NCBI RefSeq assembly: GCF_002864045.1
Contig: NZ_PJPV01000097.1
Coordinates: 1 to 42,013, forward strand
From: Endozoicomonas acroporae
GTDB taxonomy: Bacteria; Pseudomonadota; Gammaproteobacteria; Pseudomonadales; Endozoicomonadaceae
Direction of reading: 5' to 3'
DNA: 42,013 bases
The position numbers and the translations under genes were made by a program. Numbering within the stretch: position 1 is the first letter of the stretch; each line of letters starts with the position of its first letter. The notes below the pieces were generated by a model, which was not told the origin of the DNA, searched no databases, and was given only the letters and a program-made list of their open reading frames with translations. Below are positions 1 through 7,753 of this stretch, piece after piece.

Positions 1-421
1 GTTTGCCATTGTGTGCATCCATGGACTTGTCGCTGTGGACAGTATGGGTGGTCTGCTAAACCCCCTGCCATAAGTAGTTAACCATATGAAATCGTATTTT
101 CTGACTAAGTGGGCAGTCACTCTGCGGCGTTACAACTACGGTCACATAGCTACGGCTATGCTCCCTACGTTGTGCCTTGCATAGTAACTGCCCACTTAGC
201 CAGAAAATACGATTCCATTTGGCCAACTACTTAGGATAGCTGCACATCTTATTAACGCTGTTTTCTTTCAATCAAACCAAGTGTTGTTGTCAGCTGTCTT
301 GTCTCGAACAGTATTGCTGTTCCCATCGGTTTTGACTGGTTGGTGAATACATGACCCTGACGTATTCATTTCTTAGCCTGTTATCGGCTGAATTTAGTAG
401 TTAAAAGGCATTGGGGGATAC
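1..421. other. Leader region upstream of mdlA
   Basis: There is no convincing gene here. Bases 73-231 are a palindromic element, described separately. The rest is plain intergenic DNA. A short inverted repeat, TGAATAC at 344-350 and GTATTCA at 362-368, lies about 55 bp before the mdlA start and could be an operator, but nothing else supports that. The start of mdlA is preceded by a G-rich ribosome binding site (GGGGGA at about 413-418). Confidence 0.5.
71..233. repeat. Family-1 MITE-like palindrome, copy 1
   Basis: Bases 73-231 (159 bp) form a near-complete imperfect palindrome. The left end AGTAGTTAACCATATG is answered by the inverted right end CATTTGGCCAACTACT. The arms meet around a central AGCTACGGCTATGC. 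TA flanks both sides (71-72 and 232-233). It has no coding capacity. Related copies lie at 14861, 19636 and 41935. The structure and TA flanks suggest a non-autonomous element mobilised by a Tc1/mariner/IS630-type transposase, which is not in this window. Confidence 0.85.
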
Positions 422-2164
422 ATGTCTATTTTCTGGAACCTGGGATGGTTCTTTAAGCAACACTGGCTGCGTTACAGCTGTTGTGTACTTTTTCTGATTC
501 TGGTGTCTCTTGCAGAGTTATTGCCGCCCTGGATTATCGGTGATCTCGTCGATGAGGTGCAGCAGGGCAGCATTACTTTTGCCAGTGTTTTGCAGTCATC
601 GCTGCTTATTGCCTTTATTGGTCTTGCCATATACGCCCTGCGAAATGGCTGGCGGATTATGTTGTTTGGTGGAGCGATTGAGCTGGGCAGGGTAATGCGC
701 CTGCGTTTATTTCATCACCTTACCCGGATGTCGCCGGAGTTCTATCAGCGACACAATACCGGTGATTTGATGGCTCACGGGACCAATGACGTAAGAGCCA
801 TTGAAATGACCGCGGCAGAGGGTGTGCTTACTCTGGTGGACTCCATGATTGCCGGTTCTGCGGTGATTATTGCCATGGTTCTGGTGTGCGGTTGGGAGAT
901 GACCGTGGCTGCGCTGCTGCCTTTCCCGGTTATGGCCTGGCTGATGTTCAGGTATGCGGGCTTACTGCATTCCCGATTCAAGCTGGCCCAGGAGGCGTTT
1001 TCCGATCTCAATAACCGGGTTCAGGAAGCGGTTTCCGGAGTGCGGGCGATCAGGGCTCATGATTTGAACCATTCACAGATGCAGAAGTTCGCAGCTCAAT
1101 CAGAAACTACCGTCGCTGCCAATATGCAAGTGGCCCGGATTGATGCGATGTTTGATCCGACGATTTCCATTTGTGTGGGTGTTTCTGTTTTGGGAAGTCT
1201 GGGTTTTGGTGCATGGCGCATTGACAGTGGACTGATGACCCTGGGTGAACTGACGACATTTACCATCTATCTGGGGTTACTGGTCTGGCCAATGTTTGCC
1301 TTTGGCTGGCTGTTCAATATTGTGGAAAGGGGGAATGCCTCGCTCAACCGCCTTCAGTCACTGATGGGCGAAAAGCCCGGTGTGGTTGATAGTGAATTCA
1401 AGACTGTTAAAAGACTGGATGGTGATATCCGGTTTGACATTAAAAGCTTCACTTACCCTGGCGCAGATAAAAAGGCTTTGGGGCAGTTGGCACTGACTCT
1501 GAAGAAAGGGCAGTTTGTCGGTATTTGTGGCAGAACTGGCAGTGGGAAGTCCACCTTGCTGAGGCTGCTGTTACGACAGTACGACGATGCTGCCGTGAGT
1601 ATTCAGTTAAATGGTGTTGATCATCAACAGTTCTCGCTGGATCAGCTCAGAAGCCGCTTCGCCCTGGTGGCTCAGGAGCCGTTTTTGTTTTCTGCGACCA
1701 TTGCACAAAACATTGCTTTTGGAAAACCGTTGGCCAGCCGTGCAGAGATTGAACGGGTTGCCAGGCTGGCCTGTGTCCATGACGACATCGTCCAGTTTAA
1801 AGATGGTTATGAAACCATGCTTGGTGAGAAAGGAGTCAACCTGTCCGGTGGCCAGAAGCAAAGGCTGACCATTGCCCGGGCATTACTGCTGGATGCGGAT
1901 GTTCTGCTGTTTGATGATGCTTTTTGCTCTCTGGACATGCAGACTGAGGCGAGAATTCTCGACAACTTGATAACATCAGGTCAACAGAAAACCATTGTTC
2001 TGATTACCCAACGACTGACTAACTTGAACAAGGCGGATCAGATTGTGGTGCTTGATCAAGGCCGGATCAGCGAATCAGGGGCGCACAGGGAGTTGATCGC
2101 CGGGAATGGCTGGTACGCCAGAATATTTAAACGTCAGTCTCTGGAAATAAAAACATCAGGGTGA
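422..2164 (+). CDS. mdlA: MdlA-type ABC exporter half-transporter
   Basis: This is a 580-residue inner-membrane half-transporter, an N-terminal six-helix exporter domain followed by an ATPase domain. The N-terminus (LGWFFKQHWLRY) and overall length match the MdlA branch, one half of the MdlAB heterodimer of unknown physiological substrate. Walker A is GRTGSGKST at residues 370-378 and the signature is LSGGQ. The Walker B strand ends in Asp498-Asp499, so the catalytic glutamate is Asp, and the H-loop histidine is replaced by Gln530 (TQRL). These changes mark the non-hydrolysing ATP site of an asymmetric heterodimer. The partner gene follows about 70 bp downstream, separated by a small palindrome. 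The ATG has a GGGGGA ribosome binding site. The mdlA assignment is by recall of the family. Confidence 0.85.
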   Translation: MSIFWNLGWFFKQHWLRYSCCVLFLILVSLAELLPPWIIGDLVDEVQQGSITFASVLQSSLLIAFIGLAIYALRNGWRIMLFGGAIELGRVMRLRLFHHLTRMSPEFYQRHNTGDLMAHGTNDVRAIEMTAAEGVLTLVDSMIAGSAVIIAMVLVCGWEMTVAALLPFPVMAWLMFRYAGLLHSRFKLAQEAFSDLNNRVQEAVSGVRAIRAHDLNHSQMQKFAAQSETTVAANMQVARIDAMFDPTISICVGVSVLGSLGFGAWRIDSGLMTLGELTTFTIYLGLLVWPMFAFGWLFNIVERGNASLNRLQSLMGEKPGVVDSEFKTVKRLDGDIRFDIKSFTYPGADKKALGQLALTLKKGQFVGICGRTGSGKSTLLRLLLRQYDDAAVSIQLNGVDHQQFSLDQLRSRFALVAQEPFLFSATIAQNIAFGKPLASRAEIERVARLACVHDDIVQFKDGYETMLGEKGVNLSGGQKQRLTIARALLLDADVLLFDDAFCSLDMQTEARILDNLITSGQQKTIVLITQRLTNLNKADQIVVLDQGRISESGAHRELIAGNGWYARIFKRQSLEIKTSG

Positions 2165-2165
2165 C

Positions 2166-2195
2166 TAAGTAGCTGGCCATATGGTTAGCTACTTA
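2166..2195. repeat. 26-bp remnant of a family-1 MITE
   Basis: Bases 2168-2193 are a palindrome made only of the two termini of the family-1 element, with AGTAGCTGGCCATATGG running straight into TTAGCTACT. TA flanks it on both sides. The whole interior, about 135 bp, is missing. It sits between the two halves of the exporter operon and supplies an ATG at 2181 in frame with mdlB. It is either an internal-deletion derivative or an excision footprint. Confidence 0.75.
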
Positions 2196-2231
2196 ACTCT
2201 GTCTTCCGGGCCTTGGGAACTGGGTGGAAAC

Positions 2232-4019
2232 GTGTTGGAAAGGAATAAGAACAATAAGCAGCAGTTTATACGGCTGTTGAATTATGGAAGACCCTACCGG
2301 CGGCAGCTGGTGCTCAGTCTGTTGCTTATGTTACTGGGTACCGGTGCCACGCTCTATGCGCCGGTATTAATGAAAACGTTTATTGATGACCATGTGGTTC
2401 CCCGTGACTGGGATCAGAATGCCCTGATCCTGTTAGCGGTTGGTTTTATGGCAATGTACCTGATGGCCGCCGTGATGAGCTGGTTTGAAGCCATGCTGTT
2501 TCAAAAAGTGGCGCTGTCGGTAGTACACGATATTCGTCGTCAAGTGTTTAATCACCTGTTCCGGTTACCGATGGTTTTTTTTGACCGGGAGCCGGTGGGC
2601 AAGCTGGTGTCAAGGGTGACTAACGATACAGAAACCGTTCGGGACCTGTTCGTTCAGGCACTGCCCGATACCATCAAAGGTGTTGTCACCATTATTGGCG
2701 TCATCATCGCCATGTTTTTGCTGGATGTTCGGCTGGCACTATTCTGTCTGGCTATTCTGCCCATTATTGTTGGCTGTATTTATCTTTATCAGAAATACAG
2801 CCATCCGGTGTTTCATGCATCCCGCGCTGTGCTCAGTGATATCAATACCCGGATTAATGAATCCATACAGGGGATGTCGGTTATTCAGGTATTGCGTCAG
2901 CAGAAGCGGGTCAGTCAGCAGTTTGAAGATACGTGTCAAGAGTATCAGCGGATTCAGAATCGTCTGGTGATCATTAATGGCGTGCTCTTGAGGCCAATGG
3001 TCCATTTTGCTGCCATGTTGGCGCTTGCATTAATGGTCGGTGGCTTTACTGGTCAGGCATTGAGCGGGCCGGTAGAGATCGGGTTGCTTTATGCGTTTAT
3101 CAACTATCTCGATCGTATGTTTGAGCCATTGACCCATATCACCATGCAGATGCAGGTTTGGCAGCAGTCAGTGGTTTCTGCTGAGCGGGTTTTCCAGTTG
3201 ATGGATGAACCGGTTGAGGATAGACCGGAGCGTAAGAATGGTGTGGTTATTCAGCGTGGTCGTATAGAGTTTCGTGATGTTGAGCTGTCTTATGATGGGG
3301 TTAACAAGGCGTTGGATGGTATCAGTTTTACCGTTGAGCCCGGGCAATTTGTCGCGCTGGTTGGCCATACCGGCAGTGGTAAAAGTTCCATTGTTAACCT
3401 GTTAATGCGGTTTTATGACCACCAGAAAGGTTCAGTGCTGATAGATGACCAGCCCCTGGCCTTATTCTCGGAACAGGCCTTGAGAGACAGCCTTGGGCTG
3501 GTGTTTCAGGAACCTTTTGTTTTTCAGGGCAGCATTGCTGAGAACATTCACCTGGGAAAGTCTGAAATATCCGAGCAGGGAGTGAAAGAAGCGGCTAACC
3601 GGGTTCAGGCATCTGGTTTTATAGAGCAGCTTCATGATGGCTATGAAGAGAAAATGGGTGAGCGTGGGCAGTCACTGTCAAGTGGTGAGAAACAGCTGCT
3701 GTCGTTTGCCAGAACGCTGGCTCAGGACCCTGCGATTCTGATCATGGATGAAGCCACTGCCAATATTGATAGTGAAACCGAGCTGGCTATCAAACAGTCG
3801 TTGTTTACCCTGAGGCAGGGCAGAACGACGTTAGCGATTGCCCACCGATTGAACACTATTGAAGACGCAGATCTGATTCTGGTGATGGAGCGAGGCAAAA
3901 TAGTTCAGCGGGGAACTCATCAGTCACTGCTGAAAGAGCAGGGGTTGTATCGGGATATGTTTAAGGCACAGCAGGATGTTGTAGTGCAGGAGTCTGACAG
4001 GTTGTCGCTGGTTAGTTAA
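2232..4019 (+). CDS. mdlB: MdlB-type ABC exporter half-transporter
   Basis: This is the second half-transporter, with an N-terminal membrane domain and a C-terminal ATPase domain, 595 residues from GTG 2232. An in-frame ATG at 2181 lies inside the palindromic remnant and has no ribosome binding site. GTG 2232 follows a GGGTGGA stretch and gives a normal N-terminus, so I prefer it. In this numbering Walker A is GHTGSGKSS (378-386), Walker B ends in Asp506-Glu507 and the H-loop is His538, so its own site looks catalytically complete. Its signature is degenerate (LSSGEKQ, residues 482-488). That signature faces the Walker A of the MdlA subunit, whose Walker B and H-loop are also altered, so both changes fall in one ATP site. 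Transcription with mdlA is likely. Confidence 0.85.
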   Translation: MLERNKNNKQQFIRLLNYGRPYRRQLVLSLLLMLLGTGATLYAPVLMKTFIDDHVVPRDWDQNALILLAVGFMAMYLMAAVMSWFEAMLFQKVALSVVHDIRRQVFNHLFRLPMVFFDREPVGKLVSRVTNDTETVRDLFVQALPDTIKGVVTIIGVIIAMFLLDVRLALFCLAILPIIVGCIYLYQKYSHPVFHASRAVLSDINTRINESIQGMSVIQVLRQQKRVSQQFEDTCQEYQRIQNRLVIINGVLLRPMVHFAAMLALALMVGGFTGQALSGPVEIGLLYAFINYLDRMFEPLTHITMQMQVWQQSVVSAERVFQLMDEPVEDRPERKNGVVIQRGRIEFRDVELSYDGVNKALDGISFTVEPGQFVALVGHTGSGKSSIVNLLMRFYDHQKGSVLIDDQPLALFSEQALRDSLGLVFQEPFVFQGSIAENIHLGKSEISEQGVKEAANRVQASGFIEQLHDGYEEKMGERGQSLSSGEKQLLSFARTLAQDPAILIMDEATANIDSETELAIKQSLFTLRQGRTTLAIAHRLNTIEDADLILVMERGKIVQRGTHQSLLKEQGLYRDMFKAQQDVVVQESDRLSLVS

Positions 4020-4140
4020 AGTCTATCAGGCCTTTTGCAACCGTATTTTTGCAAACAGACAGATATCGTCGTTTAAAATGAACCGAAATTATACACTGAT
4101 TGTTTAAACCATATGGATCAGGAAACGAAGAGTTAAGCCT

Positions 4141-6198
4141 ATGAAGTTGAAACTCCTGACAGTTGCTGTTGTCGGTACCGCGTTAATAACAGGCTGTGCA
4201 GTTAGCTCCCATCATTCTCTTGAGAAGCACGAGGAAGTAGCTCAGGCCCCTGAGATTTCTGGTATTGAGTATGACAATATGGATTCGTCCGTGCGTCCGC
4301 AGGATGATTTCTATCGTTATGTGAATGGTCAATGGCTTGATAAAACAGAGATACCGGAAGACAAATCACGCTATGGTGCCTTCAGCAAACTTTATGACGA
4401 GTCTCAGGAAGCCCTTCGGAAAGTATTGGAAGCAGCGGCAGAAAACAGACAATCGGCGGCTGATGAGGATGCACGGAAGCTGGGGGATTTTTATGCCAGC
4501 TATATGGATGAAGAGCGTATCAATAAGCTTGGGGTAACGCCTTTAGCAGCTGAGTTCTCCCGAATCGCTGGTATAAATACCCACCAGGATTTGCCCGGGC
4601 TTCTGGCTGATCTGGGGACCAGGGGCATCACCACCCCATTAGGCTGGTACGTCAATAATGATGCACGACAATCTGAAGTGAATGCACTCTATGTGAGTCA
4701 ATCCGGTTTGGGGCTTCCTGATCGGGACTACTACCTGGCAGAGGGGGAGCGATATAAGGCTATCCGGCAACAATACCAGGATTACATGACCGAACTTTTG
4801 GTATTGGCGGGTCAACCAGAGCCCGAAAAAGTGGCAATAGCGATTATGGCGCTGGAAACAAGGCTGGCTGAAGTTCAGTGGTCTCGCGTGGAGCGACGTG
4901 ATCCGATCAAAGCCTACAACAAAATGACAGTAGCTGATGCCAACCAATTAATGGGGGATTTTGATTTTTCCCGGTATCTCCGGCAGGCCGGTGTTGATGT
5001 TGATCAGGTCATTGTGCGTCAGCCGGGCTACTTTGAAAAACTGTCGTCCATTATCAGTGGTACTGATATCTCGACATGGAAAAACTACCTGACATTCCAT
5101 ACATTAAACAGTTATGCGTCGTCTTTAAGTGAACCCTTTGCCCAGGTACGTTTTGATTTTTACGGCAGAACGTTAAGAGGTATTGAGGAGCCTGCACCAC
5201 GCTGGAAGCGGGGTGTTGACGCAGCGGATGATGTCCTTGGCGAACTGTTGGGTAAGGAGTACGTTAAAACGTACTTTCCACCGGAAGCAAAAGCCAGAAT
5301 GTCAGTGTTGGTTGATAACGTTATTGAGGGATTTGAGGCTTCCATTGACGATCTTCCCTGGATGAGTGCGCCAACCAAATTTGCCGCCAAGATCAAACTG
5401 AGTAAATTTACGCCAAAGATTGGTTATCCCGATCAATGGCGTGATTACTCAACGCTGGACATTAAACCGGATGACCTGGTTGGCAACCTGATGCGCTCCA
5501 GTCAGTGGCAGTACGCAACAATGGCCGGAAAGGCGGGTCAACCGGTGGATCGCAGTGAGTGGTTTATGACACCACAGACCGTGAACGCCTATTACAATCC
5601 GGTGAACAACGAGATTGTTTTTCCGGCAGCCATTCTGCAACCACCGTTTTTTAATCTGGCCGCCGATGATGCGGTGAATTACGGATCCATTGGTGCGGTT
5701 ATTGGTCACGAGCTGGGTCATGGGTTTGATGACCAGGGGGCAAAGTATGATGGTGATGGCAACCTGAGAAACTGGTGGGGTGAGGAAGACCTTGAGCAGT
5801 TTAAGGCCCGTGGTGCCAGGCTGGTGGATCAATACAACGCCTTTCAACCGTTCGATGATATCAGCATTAATGGCCAGTTGACCCTGGGTGAGAACATTGG
5901 CGATCTTGGTGGTTTGAGTGTTGCCTTGAAAGCCTATCAGTTGTCGCTTAATGGTGAAGAGTCACCAGTGATTGATGGTTTTACCGGAGAGCAGCGTTTC
6001 TTTATGGGTTGGTCGCAGATCTGGCGAATTAAATCCCGTGAGGAGGCTTTGCGCCAGCAGTTAGTGGTGGGTCCCCATTCCCCGGGTGAATATCGGGCGA
6101 GAGTGTTATCCAACCTTGATGAATTCTATAAAGCCTTTGAGGTGGAAGAAGGTGATGGTATGTACCGCAAACCAGAAGACCGGGTAAAGATCTGGTAA
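4141..6198 (+). CDS. pepO: M13-family (neprilysin/PepO-like) zinc endopeptidase lipoprotein
   Basis: This is a 685-residue metalloendopeptidase of family M13. The N-terminus is a lipoprotein signal with the lipobox LITGC, putting the lipidated cysteine at residue 19, so the enzyme should be anchored in the envelope facing the periplasm. The zinc site is HELGH at 523-527, with the third ligand in GENIGD (Glu584, Asp588), both M13 signatures. The substrate-binding NAYYNP motif lies upstream. The C-terminus ends in KIW where the family usually has a CxxW ending. Substrates would be short peptides. It stands alone, about 120 bp after mdlB, with an AGGA ribosome-binding stretch some distance before the ATG. 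The symbol is by family resemblance. Confidence 0.85.
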   Translation: MKLKLLTVAVVGTALITGCAVSSHHSLEKHEEVAQAPEISGIEYDNMDSSVRPQDDFYRYVNGQWLDKTEIPEDKSRYGAFSKLYDESQEALRKVLEAAAENRQSAADEDARKLGDFYASYMDEERINKLGVTPLAAEFSRIAGINTHQDLPGLLADLGTRGITTPLGWYVNNDARQSEVNALYVSQSGLGLPDRDYYLAEGERYKAIRQQYQDYMTELLVLAGQPEPEKVAIAIMALETRLAEVQWSRVERRDPIKAYNKMTVADANQLMGDFDFSRYLRQAGVDVDQVIVRQPGYFEKLSSIISGTDISTWKNYLTFHTLNSYASSLSEPFAQVRFDFYGRTLRGIEEPAPRWKRGVDAADDVLGELLGKEYVKTYFPPEAKARMSVLVDNVIEGFEASIDDLPWMSAPTKFAAKIKLSKFTPKIGYPDQWRDYSTLDIKPDDLVGNLMRSSQWQYATMAGKAGQPVDRSEWFMTPQTVNAYYNPVNNEIVFPAAILQPPFFNLAADDAVNYGSIGAVIGHELGHGFDDQGAKYDGDGNLRNWWGEEDLEQFKARGARLVDQYNAFQPFDDISINGQLTLGENIGDLGGLSVALKAYQLSLNGEESPVIDGFTGEQRFFMGWSQIWRIKSREEALRQQLVVGPHSPGEYRARVLSNLDEFYKAFEVEEGDGMYRKPEDRVKIW

Positions 6199-6214
6199 TA
6201 CCAATCGTGCTTTT

Positions 6215-6237
6215 GCCTCCTGTCAGGTACAGGAGGC
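6215..6237 (+). terminator. Intercistronic hairpin, possible terminator
   Basis: A 9-bp perfect stem (GCCTCCTGT / ACAGGAGGC) with a short loop lies 17 bp after the M13 peptidase stop. Only a weak T run follows (CATTT), so it may be an attenuating or mRNA-stabilising hairpin rather than a full terminator. Confidence 0.4.
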
Positions 6238-6259
6238 CATTTAAAAAGGAGCTTGCTCA

Positions 6260-6760
6260 ATGGCTGAAATTATTATCAGATCCGTAGAAATGAACGATGC
6301 GGATCATCTCAGAAAACTCTACGAGGGAGAGCGGGCTTATTCCGGTACAATGCAGCTCCCACGACCATCTCTGCAGCTCTGGGAAAACCGCCTGGAGAAG
6401 AGCAATCGGGAAAGTGTCCATCAATACGTGGCAGAAATAGATTCGAAAGTGGTTGGTTATCTGTTTCTGGATAACCCACCCAATCCGCGACGACGCCACG
6501 TAGGTTATCTCGGAATGGCCGTTCGTGATGACAGCCAGGGGCAGGGTGTTGGCAGTGCCTTGATGGCAGCCATGGTGGATCTGGCAGATAACTGGCTGAA
6601 CCTGCGAAGAATGGAATTGACGGTGTTCGTGGATAATGAACCTGCAATTAAGCTCTATAAAAAATTTGGTTTTCAGGTAGAAGGCGAGTCACCGGATTAT
6701 GCTTTTCGAAACGGTGAGTATGTTGGTGTTTACCATATGGGCAGGATTAACAAACGGTAA
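6260..6760 (+). CDS. yhhY: GNAT-family N-acetyltransferase, YhhY/AaaT-like
   Basis: This is a 166-residue single-domain GNAT acetyltransferase. The acetyl-CoA loop is visible as QGQGVGSA near residues 94-101. The C-terminal half (ELTVFVDNEPAIKLYKKFGF and NGEYV) closely matches what I remember of E. coli YhhY (AaaT), an acetyl-CoA-dependent amino-acid N-acetyltransferase. The N-terminal TMQLPRPS and the RPRRRHV-like stretch also fit. It is cytoplasmic. The start has a good ribosome binding site (AAGGAG at about 6246-6251). It lies downstream of the peptidase, past a hairpin. The substrate is inferred from the homologue only. Confidence 0.8.
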   Translation: MAEIIIRSVEMNDADHLRKLYEGERAYSGTMQLPRPSLQLWENRLEKSNRESVHQYVAEIDSKVVGYLFLDNPPNPRRRHVGYLGMAVRDDSQGQGVGSALMAAMVDLADNWLNLRRMELTVFVDNEPAIKLYKKFGFQVEGESPDYAFRNGEYVGVYHMGRINKR

Positions 6761-6825
6761 TTGAGCTTGTATGACTTTTTGCCAGAAATCAAAGAGCAGA
6801 TTAGGGAACCAGTGGCAGGTACGTT

Positions 6826-6865
6826 ATCGGGCACTTTCAGCCTGAGGAGGCTGGAAGTGCCCGAT
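6826..6865. terminator. Strong 17-bp hairpin between yhhY-like and pepE-like genes
   Basis: The arm 6826-6842 pairs with 6849-6865 around a TGAGGA loop, with one mismatch or G-T pair. No run of T follows on the + strand (TATAATAAAAAG), so it is a probable 3'-end hairpin for the acetyltransferase transcript but not a textbook intrinsic terminator. Confidence 0.5.
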
Positions 6866-6950
6866 TATAATAAAAAGTTGCCACCAACGGGATTGGTCAA
6901 AATCAGATGCTTACCCTGAAATACAAGAATTAATAAAAGACAGTGAATTT

Positions 6951-7649
6951 ATGAGTAGTCAGCAGATTATCGCTCTTGGTGGCGGTGGATTTTCCATGGA
7001 GTCTTCACCGGTACTGGATGATTATATCCTTCGGCAAGGTGGAAATAATCCGAGGATTTGTTTTCTAGGCACAGCATCCGGTGACAGTGAGAGTTATATT
7101 ACTCGTTTTTATCAGCGTTTTGCTCAACGGGAGTGTCAACCTTGTCATCTTGAGCTGTTCCGAAGAGATGGCCGGGATATTGAGGCTTTTCTTTGCTCAC
7201 AGGATGTGATCTATGTTGGCGGCGGAAACACGGTCAATATGCTGGCTATCTGGCAGCTTCATGGTGTTGATCAGGCGCTGAAAAAAGCATTGAACAGTGG
7301 AACCGTGCTGTGTGGGTTAAGTGCCGGTTCAATCTGCTGGTTTGAAGCAGGGGTTACTGATTCCTTTGGCGGTGATTTGCAGCCATACCCATGCCTGGGC
7401 TTTTTATCTGGTAGCCATTGTCCACACTATGACGGTGAAGAAAACCGAAGACCTGCCTATCAGGGATTGATTAAACACGGTCGCCTTTCCCCGGGTATTG
7501 CAGCAGATGACGGGGTTGGTCTTCATTACCTCAATGGCGAGTTGATTCGAGTAGTGTCCTCAAGGCGCGGTGCTTCAGCATATCGTGTGGAGATGAAGGA
7601 GGGGCGGTTAGTTGAGCATTGCGTGGTTGGAGAATTGCTTATCGAATGA
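6951..7649 (+). CDS. pepE: Peptidase E-like (family S51) dipeptidase
   Basis: This is a 232-residue protein of the S51 class-I-glutamine-amidotransferase-like fold. Key signatures are GGGGFSME at the N-terminus, GGGNTVNML near residue 90, and the nucleophile elbow GLSAGS with Ser124. The HCPHYDGEE stretch follows, as in peptidase E and cyanophycinase relatives. Peptidase E removes N-terminal Asp from dipeptides. The exact specificity here cannot be told from sequence and a cyanophycinase-like activity is possible, although the length favours the dipeptidase group. It is cytoplasmic with no signal peptide. It is monocistronic, preceded by the 6826 hairpin and followed by a 104-bp gap before the RND operon. 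Confidence 0.75.
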   Translation: MSSQQIIALGGGGFSMESSPVLDDYILRQGGNNPRICFLGTASGDSESYITRFYQRFAQRECQPCHLELFRRDGRDIEAFLCSQDVIYVGGGNTVNMLAIWQLHGVDQALKKALNSGTVLCGLSAGSICWFEAGVTDSFGGDLQPYPCLGFLSGSHCPHYDGEENRRPAYQGLIKHGRLSPGIAADDGVGLHYLNGELIRVVSSRRGASAYRVEMKEGRLVEHCVVGELLIE

Positions 7650-7753
7650 AGGAACTGAACGTGTAGCTGGTTGATCTCAGTATGGGGAGACAACAGAAAG
7701 ACTATCACCTTTATATGTAGATTTTTTGAGATAAAAACAAGAACTAAAGTAAT

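Noticed and set aside
344..368. Operator for mdlA
   Set aside because: A seven-base inverted repeat alone is too weak. It is mentioned in the leader entry only.
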